This document shows, in pieces, positions 56,804-64,000 of a stretch of 64,000 bases of DNA (position 1 is its first letter; every line of letters starts with the position of its first letter). Source of the stretch: Exiguobacterium sp. s146 (GTDB taxonomy: Bacteria > Bacillota > Bacilli > Exiguobacteriales > Exiguobacteriaceae). The translations under genes and the position numbers were made by a program. The notes under the pieces were generated by a model. The model saw nothing but the letters and a program-made list of their open reading frames with translations, did not search any database and was not told where the DNA came from. The stretch is taken from NCBI RefSeq assembly GCF_018618415.1, contig NZ_JACSMA010000002.1:674764-738763 (forward strand), given 5' to 3'.

Positions 56804-56896
56804 ATGGGTTTATTACTAATGGTCGGAATCAGCGTCGTCTTCCTCGCAGCTATCTTAACAGCTGGATACAACAGAAAACCTGAAGGTAATCAATAA
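56804..56896 (+). CDS. 30-residue single-span membrane peptide
   Basis: A short ORF with AAAAGGGGGATTTTCAG before the ATG. Its product is one hydrophobic span (GLLLMVGISVVFLAAILTAG) and a polar, positively charged tail. A TATAAT -10 at 56762-56767 lies upstream and a terminator begins at its stop, so it forms a complete small transcription unit divergent from the DUF5366 gene. No known family recognised. Confidence 0.6.
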   Translation: MGLLLMVGISVVFLAAILTAGYNRKPEGNQ

Positions 56897-56929
56897 GAGC
56901 CGAGATTCTCACGAATCCGGCTCTTTTTT
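56895..56929. terminator. Terminator after the small peptide and trmL
   Basis: AAGAGCCG...GATTC / GAATC...CGGCTCTT arms with seven T residues, between convergent genes. Confidence 0.88.
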
Positions 56930-57402
56930 TATTTCAATCCCGCATATCCTTGTTGGCGCAGTGCCTCATAGACGATAATCGCCGCCGTGTTCGAGACATT
57001 GAGGGACCGAACGAGGTTCGATTGCGGCAAGCGGATGCAACGGTCGAGATTATTCTCAATCACTTCCATCGGCAACCCTTTCGTCTCGCGTCCGAAGACG
57101 AAGAAATAGTCTTTATCGACCGCAGACACGTCGAGGTCACTCGGGTACTGTTCCCCGTACTTGGTAATATAGAAGAACTCTCCGTCCGGGTGCTTGGCCC
57201 ACAGTTCATCAAGCGAATCGTGATACCGCACGTCGACGAACTGCCAATAATCGAGCCCAGCCCGTTTCAGCATTTTATCGTCCGTCGAAAAGCCTAACGG
57301 GCGAATCAAATGGAGCACGGAATTCGTCGCGGCACATGTGCGTGAGACGTTACCTGTATTCGCTGGGATTTCTGGTTGGAACATTACTACATGGATGGCC
57401 AT
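56929..57402 (-). CDS. trmL: tRNA (cytidine/uridine-34 2'-O)-methyltransferase TrmL
   Basis: A 157-residue SPOUT methylase that modifies the wobble base of tRNA-Leu. Marks are FQPEIPANTGNVSRTCAATN at the start, FGRETKGLP and the SAM knot LPQSNLVRSLNVSNTAAI. The gene follows ogt by 10 bp on the same strand, so queG-ogt-trmL read as one unit of tRNA and DNA-repair enzymes. Confidence 0.94.
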   Translation of the reverse strand: MAIHVVMFQPEIPANTGNVSRTCAATNSVLHLIRPLGFSTDDKMLKRAGLDYWQFVDVRYHDSLDELWAKHPDGEFFYITKYGEQYPSDLDVSAVDKDYFFVFGRETKGLPMEVIENNLDRCIRLPQSNLVRSLNVSNTAAIIVYEALRQQGYAGLK

Positions 57403-57412
57403 AATCTACTCC

Positions 57413-57856
57413 TCACTTCACTTGTTCGAGATCAAGTAATCGTTGTTTTTGATGAATCCCGCCTGCAAAACCGGTCAATTGTCCGCCACTGCCGACGACC
57501 CGGTGGCACGGGAAAATGACGGGTAACGGATTCCGGTTCAACGCCTGGCCGACCGCACGAACCGCTTTTGGTCGACCGATCTGTTCGGCGATTTGTTTGT
57601 ATGTCCGTGTCTCCCCGAACGGAATCGTTAAGAGCGCATCCCATACTTCCTGCTGAAAGACGGTCCCGTTCATCTCGATCCACTCGCGGTCAGACGGTTG
57701 AAGTCCATCTTTTTCGACACGCTCAATCAGTCCGGTCAGCCAAGCTGGTGCCGAACCATCATCTGCTTCTGTCTCCGCAAAGTCTAACGCGCATAACTTT
57801 CCAGCGGCGTTCAATTCATAGGCTAACGTTCCCCATTTAGATGACACGGTCTTCAC
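57413..57856 (-). CDS. ogt: Methylated-DNA-protein cysteine methyltransferase (Ogt)
   Basis: A 147-residue suicide enzyme that repairs O6-alkylguanine. The active cysteine is Cys117 in FPCHRV, with the HTH FGETRTYKQIAEQIGRP and the NRNPLPV Asn hinge before it. The GTG start at 57856 has AGAGGAG 7 bases before; the longer frame has none. Its start lies inside the end of queG (20 bp overlap). Confidence 0.92.
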   Translation of the reverse strand: MKTVSSKWGTLAYELNAAGKLCALDFAETEADDGSAPAWLTGLIERVEKDGLQPSDREWIEMNGTVFQQEVWDALLTIPFGETRTYKQIAEQIGRPKAVRAVGQALNRNPLPVIFPCHRVVGSGGQLTGFAGGIHQKQRLLDLEQVK

Positions 57857-58994
57857 GGTCCCACTCCTCTCGGAATAAACGAATCTCTTCATGTACGAGC
57901 TCCGACGTCTCCGTCGACTCGATTTGTTGATAAATCGTCTCGGCTTCGGGGCCGAGAATCGCCCCAATCGCCCAGACGGCCGTCGCCCGCATGTCTTCGC
58001 GCTCGTCCTGGCGAATGAAGTCCTCGAGCACCGGCACGGCTGACGGTTCCCGGTAATGGGCCAATGCTAGAATCGCATTTCGCTGAATCGGCTTTTTCCC
58101 GCGCCATGCGCCGGACAGATGACCAAACTTCGCTTTGAACTCACGGTTGCTCATATTCAAGAGCGGAACGAGCAACGGTTTGACGATCTCCGCTTCTGGG
58201 AGCAGTTCCTCGTGATGACGCCAGTCTTTCTTCCGATTATACGGACAGACTTGCTGGCACGTGTCACAGCCGTAGAGCCGTCCACCGAGCTTCGAGCGGA
58301 ACTCACGTGGCATGAGTGTCTTCATCTGCGTCAAATAGGCGATGCACCGTTTTGCGTCGAGCACACCCGGTTCGATGAGCGCCGTCGTCGGACAAGCGGT
58401 CATGCATTTCGTGCACTCCCCGCATCCGTCCTCAATCATCTCGTCCGGTGGTAAATACGTGTCCAGAATCATCTCGCCCAGGTACAGATACGACCCGTTC
58501 TCAGGCGAAATGATGGAACAGTTCTTGCCGCTGAAGCCGATTCCGGCCCGTTCGGCCACCGCCCGGTCGACCAACTCCCCCGTATCGACCATCGAGCGTG
58601 TCCGGACGCCCGGGACGAGCTGTTCGATGTACGCCTGCAATTGTTCAAGTCTCGAGCCGACGGCGCGATGGTAGTCGAGCCCCCACGAGGCCCGGGCGAA
58701 TAAACCGCGTCGCTCATCGGCCACGCTCCGCGGCGCATCCTTCAATTTGCTCGGATACAAGATGGCAATCGCAATAATCGACTGCGCCTCTTCAAGCAAT
58801 AGCGTCGGTGTCGTCCGTTTGTCCAAGTCAGGCTCCTCGAACCCCGAAGCGAACCCCTTCTCTTGTTGCTTCACGAGACGTTGCTTCATGACGATGAACG
58901 GGTCGGCCGTCGTCACTTTCAAGTCGTCAATCCCAATCGTCGACGCGTACGCCACAATCTTTTGTTTAAGTGTTTCCGGGCTCATCCCGTTCAT
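57837..58994 (-). CDS. queG: Epoxyqueuosine reductase QueG
   Basis: The last enzyme of queuosine formation: a cobalamin and two [4Fe-4S] reductase. The 385-residue protein has CGECTKCMTACPT and YGCDTCQQVCPYN cluster motifs, and an upstream cobalamin domain (GLDYHRAVGSRLEQL). A C-terminal HEAT-like extension (residues 300-385) is normal for Bacillus YhbA. AAGAGGTGATTCG sets ATG 58994; the frame runs on over the tRNA-Gly gene and cannot be coding there. Confidence 0.93.
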   Translation of the reverse strand: MNGMSPETLKQKIVAYASTIGIDDLKVTTADPFIVMKQRLVKQQEKGFASGFEEPDLDKRTTPTLLLEEAQSIIAIAILYPSKLKDAPRSVADERRGLFARASWGLDYHRAVGSRLEQLQAYIEQLVPGVRTRSMVDTGELVDRAVAERAGIGFSGKNCSIISPENGSYLYLGEMILDTYLPPDEMIEDGCGECTKCMTACPTTALIEPGVLDAKRCIAYLTQMKTLMPREFRSKLGGRLYGCDTCQQVCPYNRKKDWRHHEELLPEAEIVKPLLVPLLNMSNREFKAKFGHLSGAWRGKKPIQRNAILALAHYREPSAVPVLEDFIRQDEREDMRATAVWAIGAILGPEAETIYQQIESTETSELVHEEIRLFREEWDREDRVI

Positions 58995-59027
58995 CGAATC
59001 ACCTCTTTCATGCCTATTTTCGCATAC

Positions 59028-59059
59028 AAAAAATCTCCCCGCCAGTCGGCAGAGAGATG
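59028..59059 (-). terminator. Terminator of tRNA-Gly
   Basis: ATCTC-GCC / GGC-GAGAT stem with wobble pairs and a T-run on the minus strand. Confidence 0.75.
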
Positions 59060-59063
59060 ATGA

Positions 59064-59134
59064 AGCGGGTGAAGAGAATCGAACTCTCGTCATCAGCTTG
59101 GAAGGCTGAGGTTTTACCATTAAACTACACCCGC
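59064..59134 (-). tRNA. tRNA-Gly (TCC)
   Basis: A full cloverleaf: acceptor GCGGGTG / CACCCGC, anticodon loop CTTCCAA, T-loop GTTCGATTC. 71 nt, CCA not encoded. Stands alone upstream of queG. Confidence 0.95.
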
Positions 59135-59321
59135 ATGGTTCAAATAAGTCGGCTGTAAAAGCGACTACAATCAATATACATCTATACCTTTCGGAAGTCA
59201 ACACTTTTGAAGAAATTTCTTTGATGGCTTATCAATTCGTTATTTCTAATGCTTGAATACTTTTAATTCCCTTATTCCTCTCCTTTAAACCATATCTCAA
59301 TATAAGGTACCGGTAGCAATA

Positions 59322-59351
59322 TAAAAAGACCCTGCCGACCAAGTCGGCAGG
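59322..59351 (-). terminator. Terminator of des
   Basis: CCTGCCGAC / GTCGGCAGG stem with T-run after the desaturase stop. The 186 bp between it and tRNA-Gly show nothing else. Confidence 0.88.
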
Positions 59352-59359
59352 ATAGTGCG

Positions 59360-60379
59360 TCACAACGATGATGTCTTCGGTTCCCGAAGCAAGTGTTTAA
59401 TATCGCGGAACGTGACGAACGTCTTGTTCTGAGCATCGTACAGTTTGTAGCGTAGCGACTTTAAACTCGACCATAAACCGATTGTCGTCGCTTTTTGGAG
59501 CGGCGGCGTCGATGTATGAGCTTGCTCGAGGTTATAGTTCGGCACGCGTGGGCTCAAGTGATGGACGTGGTGGAAACCGATATTCCCTGTTACCCACTGC
59601 AACACTTTCGGTAACTCGTAATAGGAACTTCCTTCGATTGCAGCTTTCACGTAGTCCCACTCGCTCTCGTCTTCGAAATAGGAGTCTTCGAACGTATGCT
59701 GCACATAGAACAACCAGATTCCAAGGACACCGGCTGTGAACATCGTCGTGCCTTGAACGATCAAGAACGCTTTCCAACCGACGAGCGCGATGACGAGCGC
59801 ATAGAGCACGACGAGCGACACGTTGATCAGATATGTGTTGTTCCGTTCTTTTTTACGTGCATCTTTCCGGTTGAACCGGCTCGTGATCAGAATCAAGAAC
59901 AACGGACCGAGACCAAACATGACGAGTGGATTACGATACAGACGATACTGCAATCGAGTCCATCTCGAGGCCTCGACATATTCTTCAATCGTCATGACCC
60001 AAATGTCACCGACGCCCCGTTTATCCAAGTTTCCACTCGAAGCGTGATGAATCGAATGCTCTCGTTTCCATTTCTCATATGGGAACAACGTGAGAATCCC
60101 CATAATCGTTCCGACGATGGCGTTCGCTTTCTTATTCTTGAAAAACGAACCGTGCGTACAGTCGTGGAAAATGATGAACATCCGGACGACGAATCCGGCT
60201 GCGACGATGGCGAGCGGGATAGTCAAGAAGACCGAGATTTGGAGCGCCTGATAGGCAAGGATCCAGGCGGCAAGAAACGGCAAGATCGTATTGATCATTT
60301 GCCGGACGCTCTTCTTCACGTCAGCCTTTTCAAACGGCGAGACATGCTTTCGGAGCTGGGCGATTTTTTCTTTACTCAT
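59360..60379 (-). CDS. des: Membrane fatty-acid desaturase (Des type)
   Basis: A 339-residue diiron desaturase that adds a double bond to membrane lipid acyl chains, as in cold adaptation. Histidine boxes are HDCTHGS, HSIHHA and FHHVHH, with four TM segments in two pairs. AGGAGGAAG sets ATG 60379. The DesKR two-component pair that controls des in B. subtilis is not adjacent. A 23-bp inverted repeat lies about 50 bp upstream of the likely start point. Confidence 0.92.
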   Translation of the reverse strand: MSKEKIAQLRKHVSPFEKADVKKSVRQMINTILPFLAAWILAYQALQISVFLTIPLAIVAAGFVVRMFIIFHDCTHGSFFKNKKANAIVGTIMGILTLFPYEKWKREHSIHHASSGNLDKRGVGDIWVMTIEEYVEASRWTRLQYRLYRNPLVMFGLGPLFLILITSRFNRKDARKKERNNTYLINVSLVVLYALVIALVGWKAFLIVQGTTMFTAGVLGIWLFYVQHTFEDSYFEDESEWDYVKAAIEGSSYYELPKVLQWVTGNIGFHHVHHLSPRVPNYNLEQAHTSTPPLQKATTIGLWSSLKSLRYKLYDAQNKTFVTFRDIKHLLREPKTSSL

Positions 60380-60513
60380 GTACAACTTCCTCCTCAATTG
60401 CAAACAGCGATGACGACAACAAAAATGAAATATGAAACCAAATACAGTATGAGATTGACGAGCAATGTGATCGTCATTAGAATTTATTCACCACAAAATA
60501 TTATTATCAGGTA

Positions 60514-60571
60514 ATTATATCACATCACAGATAGGAAAATACTGATTCAAAATGAGTTATCATATCATTTT
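60514..60571 (-). promoter_or_regulatory. Possible activator-dependent promoter of des
   Basis: A TATAAT -10 (60519-60514) lacks a -35. An inverted repeat, AAAATGA and TCATTTT with 9 bases between (60549-60571), is centred about 53 bp upstream of the expected start point, a usual place for an activator such as DesR. The long leader (about 130 bases) holds no other clear signal. Confidence 0.4.
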
Positions 60572-60673
60572 TTTGTTTCTTTTATCTATTTTTCCATATA
60601 AATTCCTTATATGGAATTAATGGTATTTGAAGTGTGTTAGAATCCAACTATGTACAGATAGGAGGAAGTGATA

Positions 60674-61333
60674 TTGATTTCAAAACTGAAACAGCTATTT
60701 ACCCCGAAGCGACTCATCATCGTGACGAGCGTCTTCATTTTGCTCATTCCAGTCTTTTTTGTCAGCTATACGTTTTACAAAAATTTAAGTCAAGGTGTCG
60801 AGAACGAGGATCTTGACGACAAATACGCCAAACGCGTCAAAGAATTACAAATCGAAGTATCGAAAGAAGACCCATTAGATCGCAGAGGCAACTCGACCGC
60901 AAAGACTCGCGTTGAATTAGATGTCTCTTTCAATGAAGAAAAACCTAGTCGAACTGAATTAATCAAAAACATGCACTTGATGACACATCAAAAAATATCG
61001 GCCCGTTCCAAATGGGGAGCGATTCCGATGACTCCACAGAATATTCAACAATCGGCTGAATACTTGAATCTTCTAAAATCAAAATTTAAAATCGGAGACG
61101 ACATGTACGCCGAATTGAACGTCATGCTCGAAAATTGGTCACAAGGCGACTTCTCCAAAGCTGACACGGAACAAGACCGTTTGTTGCATTTCCTCCAAGC
61201 GAATCGAGGATTCTCGAATGGATTAGCGACCGAGAATGAAGAAGAACTCTTTATCCTGAACAATTTTGGACCCGATTACTTAAATACGATGGACGAAGCG
61301 ACGTACACGTCATATGAAGAATCATCTCCGTGA
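60674..61333 (+). CDS. Membrane-anchored protein of unknown function
   Basis: A 219-residue protein. The N-terminus has basic residues and one TM (LIIVTSVFILLIPVFFVSYT). The outside part has a charged linker, then helices (KNMHLMTHQKISARSKWGAI, YLNLLKSKFKIGDDMYAELN). It recalls the DUF6241 group of Bacillus proteins, but this is a weak impression. The start is TTG at 60674, eight bases after GGAGG; a GTG two codons earlier is too close. AT-richer than its neighbours, possibly acquired. Confidence 0.6.
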   Translation: MISKLKQLFTPKRLIIVTSVFILLIPVFFVSYTFYKNLSQGVENEDLDDKYAKRVKELQIEVSKEDPLDRRGNSTAKTRVELDVSFNEEKPSRTELIKNMHLMTHQKISARSKWGAIPMTPQNIQQSAEYLNLLKSKFKIGDDMYAELNVMLENWSQGDFSKADTEQDRLLHFLQANRGFSNGLATENEEELFILNNFGPDYLNTMDEATYTSYEESSP

Positions 61334-61346
61334 TGGTTCTTTTTTC
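61317..61346 (+). terminator. Terminator of the membrane-anchored gene
   Basis: AAGAATCATC / GATGGTTCTT arms with T-run; the stop codon lies at its centre. Confidence 0.75.
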
Positions 61347-61374
61347 ATGGATTCAAAAGAAACCCTAACCGAGG

Positions 61375-62445
61375 TTAGAGTTTGCCGAGTCTTCGCTTCA
61401 TATTTTCTTCCGCTTCAGGTGACAGCAACCAGTTGAACCAACGTCCATGCCCATCCGTTTCCGCGAGCACGAATTCACTCTTTCTGCCGTCTATGATGAA
61501 ATCGAGGTGGAGTAACTGATCTTGGACATTATTATAGATATGACAGACGTCCCTGTTCTCCCCAATCAAATCGACTTGATGCAAAAGCTCATACTTGGTT
61601 TCAAGCGGCATCTGATTCGCCACGTGTGTATGGAAGATACAGACGATGGTGTCCGGATCCATCGAATCGACCCGTGGTTTTAATAATTGAATCCCATCCC
61701 CTTGAATCAACTCCAATGGTTGTGACCCGATCAACGCACTCGCCTGTTCAAATAGCTCGAGACGCGTGGCATGTTCCGGCCAGATGAGCGCCTTCAACCA
61801 CAATTTTTCATCCGCATCTGTCAAATCAACGATATTCAAATCGAACCCGATGCGTTCCCGGATTGGAGGAAGCGGTAGATTCAGTCGCGGTCTCCCTTCT
61901 CCAATCACCTCGGCTGAAATCTCGAGGGGTGATGTCACGTTCCCGACCGGTTCGCTGTCGTCGTATCGATACGTGTATTGATCCCAAAGGAGCTGTAGGC
62001 CAGCGCTCGTACCAATCTCCACTAAGGCCAACGGTTGTTTGGAGTATTCATAAATCATACCGAACACAGGGTATAAATACGCACACCGTCTCACTTCGTT
62101 CGTTTGAACGAGTCTCGTCTGCAAGAGAGCCGTCAACTCTGGTTCATAAGTTGAACAAAATTGCTGAAAACTCGGAAACAGTCCTTCATCTATCTCTTTC
62201 GCTTTCATGGACACGCTTGGATAATAGTCACCTAATGGATGTTGGTGCCCACTTAAGAGCAAATAATGGACTGCCCCAAATAACAGGTTTGGAATAGGCT
62301 GATCCGGATTGGCTTGTTCACATAACGTGAGGATCGATGCATCTGCCGCTATCTCGTTCGATAATGATTCATAAAGAGCACTCGAACCTCTACACTCGTT
62401 TGCAGCAAATTTGATAAACGCTTGAGCGATTTGATTTGTCGACAA
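61375..62445 (-). CDS. DUF2332-family protein
   Basis: A 356-residue protein of the DUF2332 family. ALVEIGTSAGLQLLWDQYTY resembles a SAM-binding loop, so a methyltransferase-like fold is possible, and HTHVANQM plus AETDGHGRWFNWL are family text. No enzymology is known to me. The start has a GGGGGAACTAC site. The 3' end shares a short hairpin (61364-61384) with the neighbour. Confidence 0.75.
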   Translation of the reverse strand: MSTNQIAQAFIKFAANECRGSSALYESLSNEIAADASILTLCEQANPDQPIPNLLFGAVHYLLLSGHQHPLGDYYPSVSMKAKEIDEGLFPSFQQFCSTYEPELTALLQTRLVQTNEVRRCAYLYPVFGMIYEYSKQPLALVEIGTSAGLQLLWDQYTYRYDDSEPVGNVTSPLEISAEVIGEGRPRLNLPLPPIRERIGFDLNIVDLTDADEKLWLKALIWPEHATRLELFEQASALIGSQPLELIQGDGIQLLKPRVDSMDPDTIVCIFHTHVANQMPLETKYELLHQVDLIGENRDVCHIYNNVQDQLLHLDFIIDGRKSEFVLAETDGHGRWFNWLLSPEAEENMKRRLGKL

Positions 62446-62521
62446 TGTAGTTCCCCCTTTTGTCTTCTTGCTTATTCCTTACGTATCGCTCGCTTCCCTT
62501 TATTTCTCAAACCTCTACATA

Positions 62522-62553
62522 CAAAAAAAGACCCTAGCCTCAGCTAGGATCTA
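62522..62553 (-). terminator. Terminator of the rRNA-tRNA operon
   Basis: AGATCCTAGC / GCTAGGGTCT stem and seven T residues on the minus strand right after tRNA-Leu. Confidence 0.85.
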
Positions 62554-62557
62554 CGGA

Positions 62558-62638
62558 TACCGGTGGTCGGAGTCGAACCGACACTCCAGAGGAACACGAT
62601 TTTGAGTCGTGCGCGTCTACCAATTCCGCCACACCGGC
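62558..62638 (-). tRNA. tRNA-Leu (CAA)
   Basis: Anticodon loop CTCAAAA in a CACGA / TCGTG stem, long variable arm, acceptor GCCGGTG. Last gene of the array. Confidence 0.93.
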
Positions 62639-62650
62639 ATATTATGTTGG

Positions 62651-62721
62651 AGGCGCCAGTCGGAATCGAACCGACGATAGAGGAGTTGCAGTCCTCTGCC
62701 TTACCACTTGGCTATGGCGCC
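62651..62721 (-). tRNA. tRNA-Cys (GCA)
   Basis: Anticodon loop CTGCAAC, acceptor GGCGCCA / TGGCGCC, T-loop GTTCGATTC. Confidence 0.95.
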
Positions 62722-62732
62722 AAATTGAATGG

Positions 62733-62804
62733 AGCGGAAGACGGGATTCGAACCCGCGACCCCGACCTTGGCAAGGTCGTATTCTACCACTGAACTACTT
62801 CCGC
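62733..62804 (-). tRNA. tRNA-Gly (GCC)
   Basis: Anticodon loop TTGCCAA, acceptor GCGGAAG / CTTCCGC. Confidence 0.95.
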
Positions 62805-62812
62805 ATAGTTGG

Positions 62813-62884
62813 CTGGGCTGGAAGGGATCGAACCTTCGCATGTCGGAATCAAAATCCGATGCCTTACCACTTGGCTACAGCCCA
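62813..62884 (-). tRNA. tRNA-Gln (TTG)
   Basis: Anticodon loop TTTTGAT, acceptor TGGGCTG / CAGCCCA. Confidence 0.95.
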
Positions 62885-62893
62885 ATAAAATGG

Positions 62894-62967
62894 GGCGACT
62901 GAAGGGAATTGAACCCTCGAATGCCGGAATCACAATCCGGTGCGTTAACCACTTCGCCACAATCGCC
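62894..62967 (-). tRNA. tRNA-His (GTG)
   Basis: Anticodon loop TTGTGAT, with the extra G(-1) opposite C73 that marks tRNA-His. Confidence 0.95.
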
Positions 62968-62984
62968 ATAATTAAATTAAGAAG

Positions 62985-63055
62985 CAGGGGCAGCAGGAAT
63001 CGAACCCGCGCTGACGGTTTTGGAGACCGTAGTTCTACCGCTAAACTATGCCCCT
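62985..63055 (-). tRNA. tRNA-Trp (CCA)
   Basis: Anticodon loop CTCCAAA, acceptor AGGGGCA / TGCCCCT. Confidence 0.95.
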
Positions 63056-63061
63056 AAGTGG

Positions 63062-63142
63062 TGGGGGGGGGCGGATTCGAACCGCCGAACCCGAGGGAGC
63101 GGATTTACAGTCCGCCGCGTTTAGCCACTTCGCTACCCCCCC
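63062..63142 (-). tRNA. tRNA-Tyr (GTA)
   Basis: Anticodon loop CTGTAAA, long variable arm, seven G-C acceptor pairs (GGGGGGG / CCCCCCC). Confidence 0.95.
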
Positions 63143-63148
63143 ACATGG

Positions 63149-63221
63149 TGGCTTTGGACGGAATCGAACCGCCGACACAAGGATTTTCAGTCCTTTGCTC
63201 TACCAACTGAGCTACAAAGCC
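63149..63221 (-). tRNA. tRNA-Phe (GAA)
   Basis: Anticodon loop CTGAAAA, acceptor GGCTTTG / CAAAGCC. Confidence 0.95.
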
Positions 63222-63250
63222 ATGTATGTAGTAATTAAATTAAAAAATGG

Positions 63251-63323
63251 CGGTCCTGACGGGGGTCGAACCCGCGATCTCCTGCGTGACAGGCAGGCAT
63301 GTTAACCACTACACCACAGGACC
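63251..63323 (-). tRNA. tRNA-Asp (GTC)
   Basis: Anticodon loop CTGTCAC, acceptor GGTCCTG / CAGGACC. Confidence 0.95.
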
Positions 63324-63330
63324 ACACTAA

Positions 63331-63404
<74 letters not shown>

Positions 63405-63424
63405 ACGATATAAAATTAAAATGG

Positions 63425-63496
63425 TGACCCGTACGGGATTCGAACCCGTGTTACCGCCGTGAAAGGGCGGTGTCTTAACCGCTTGACCAACGGGCC
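63425..63496 (-). tRNA. tRNA-Glu (TTC)
   Basis: Anticodon loop CTTTCAC, acceptor GGCCCGT / ACGGGTC. Confidence 0.95.
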
Positions 63497-63518
63497 ATAC
63501 TATTGATTGAAAAACTGG

Positions 63519-63606
63519 CGGAGAGCAAGGGATTCGAACCCTTGAGACGGTTTTGCCGCCTACACGAATTCCAATCGTGCTCCTTCGGCCACTCGGACAG
63601 CTCTCC
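63519..63606 (-). tRNA. tRNA-Ser (GGA)
   Basis: Anticodon loop TTGGAAT, long variable arm, acceptor GGAGAGC / GCTCTCC. Confidence 0.95.
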
Positions 63607-63622
63607 AAAAAGAGAAAAGTGG

Positions 63623-63694
63623 CTCCGCAAGTAGGATTTGAACCTACGACCTACCGGTTAACAGCCGGTTGCTCTACCACTGAGCTATTGCGGA
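63623..63694 (-). tRNA. tRNA-Asn (GTT)
   Basis: Anticodon loop CTGTTAA, acceptor TCCGCAA / TTGCGGA. First tRNA after 5S. Confidence 0.95.
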
Positions 63695-63701
63695 ACGATC
63701 T

Positions 63702-63818
<117 letters not shown>

Positions 63819-63923
63819 CAAGTATTATATTAACATTATTTAGTCATAACGTCAATATGTTTTAAGAGATTGTTCTCTCAAAACTGAAGACTCATCAATT
63901 CACACAAACCATTAGACTAGATC

Positions 63924-64000
63924 AAAGCCTCGACCGATTAGTATCATTCAGCTCCACACGTCGCCGTGCTTCCACCCATGACCTATCTACCTCATCGTCT
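63924..64000 (-). rRNA. rrl: 23S ribosomal RNA, 3' end (rest off window)
   Basis: The minus strand carries GATACTAATCGGTCGAGG and the preceding GGTGGAAGCACGGCGACGTG, the last bases of 23S rRNA. The 3' end is placed at about 63924. The spacer to 5S (63819-63923) is AT-rich with no tRNA. Confidence 0.9.

Noticed and set aside
58995..59204. N-terminal extension of queG by 70 codons
   Set aside because: It runs through the tRNA-Gly gene. A good ribosome site sits before the inner ATG.
63062..63072. Run of nine G residues
   Set aside because: It is explained by the acceptor stem of tRNA-Tyr and the end of its T-stem, not a repeat element.

Overview
The window looks like chromosomal DNA from a low-to-moderate GC Bacillales bacterium, most likely Exiguobacterium or a close relative. 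This is inferred from gene content and protein character only; no database was searched. Supporting signs are the Bacillus-type addBA, comK, cssRS, csoR-copA-copZ, hemEHY, tnrA, ecsAB-hit, yhaH-scoC-yhaI-prsA-yhaM, yheAB, msmX and glgCDAP blocks, AGGAGG ribosome sites with frequent GTG/TTG starts, and catabolite (cre), LexA, TnrA, Fur and sigma-B motifs of the Bacillus kind. No sporulation genes, prophage, insertion sequence or CRISPR array was seen, and gene density is high throughout.

Layout. 1-6.4 kb: AddAB recombination nuclease (addA runs off the left edge). 6.5-11 kb: a truncated haemoglobin, an acidic small protein, a membrane-anchored basic protein and an RND exporter. 11-14 kb: a ComK-type competence regulator with a possibly frameshifted tail, the CssRS secretion-stress two-component system, and a 31-codon membrane peptide behind a strong Fur-box match. 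14-16.7 kb: copper efflux operon csoR-copA-copZ with a clear CsoR-type operator. 16.8-24.5 kb: acyl-CoA ligase, a PTS IIA-like protein without its phosphorylatable histidine, lipoate ligase, a HAD phosphatase and hemEHY. 24.6-26.4 kb: divergent tnrA and amtB sharing a perfect TnrA box. 26.4-34.3 kb: the secretion cluster (ecsBA, hit, yhaH, scoC, yhaI, prsA, yhaM) with a few inserted genes. 34.4-42.9 kb: CorA transporter, SOS-controlled dinB, yhzD, a lipoprotein, an SLC13-type permease behind a perfect cre, yheAB, a PucR-type regulator and the sugar-ABC ATPase msmX behind two cre-like sites. 42.9-53.3 kb: an amino-acid ABC pair without its ATPase, phosphoglucomutase, a sulfurtransferase and a glycogen operon glgC-glgD-glgA-glgP without glgB. 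53.4-62.4 kb: a class A penicillin-binding protein, a NlpC/P60-like protein with a DUF5366 membrane partner, a 30-codon membrane peptide, trmL, ogt, queG, tRNA-Gly, a fatty-acid desaturase and two poorly known genes. 62.5-64 kb: the 3' end of an rRNA operon on the minus strand (23S end, 5S) followed by 13 tRNA genes.

The genes suggest three linked themes. The first is carbon-catabolite control: cre motifs sit before the PTS IIA-like gene, the SLC13 permease, msmX and the glycogen operon. The second is protein export quality control: CssRS, PrsA, EcsAB, ScoC and the queried lipoproteins. The third is metal and stress homeostasis: CsoR-CopAZ, the Fur-box peptide and the sigma-B membrane protein. 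No wholly new multi-gene system stands out. The best candidates for new biology are the Fur-box peptide, the histidine-less IIA protein, the lipobox-less PrsA and the comK tail.
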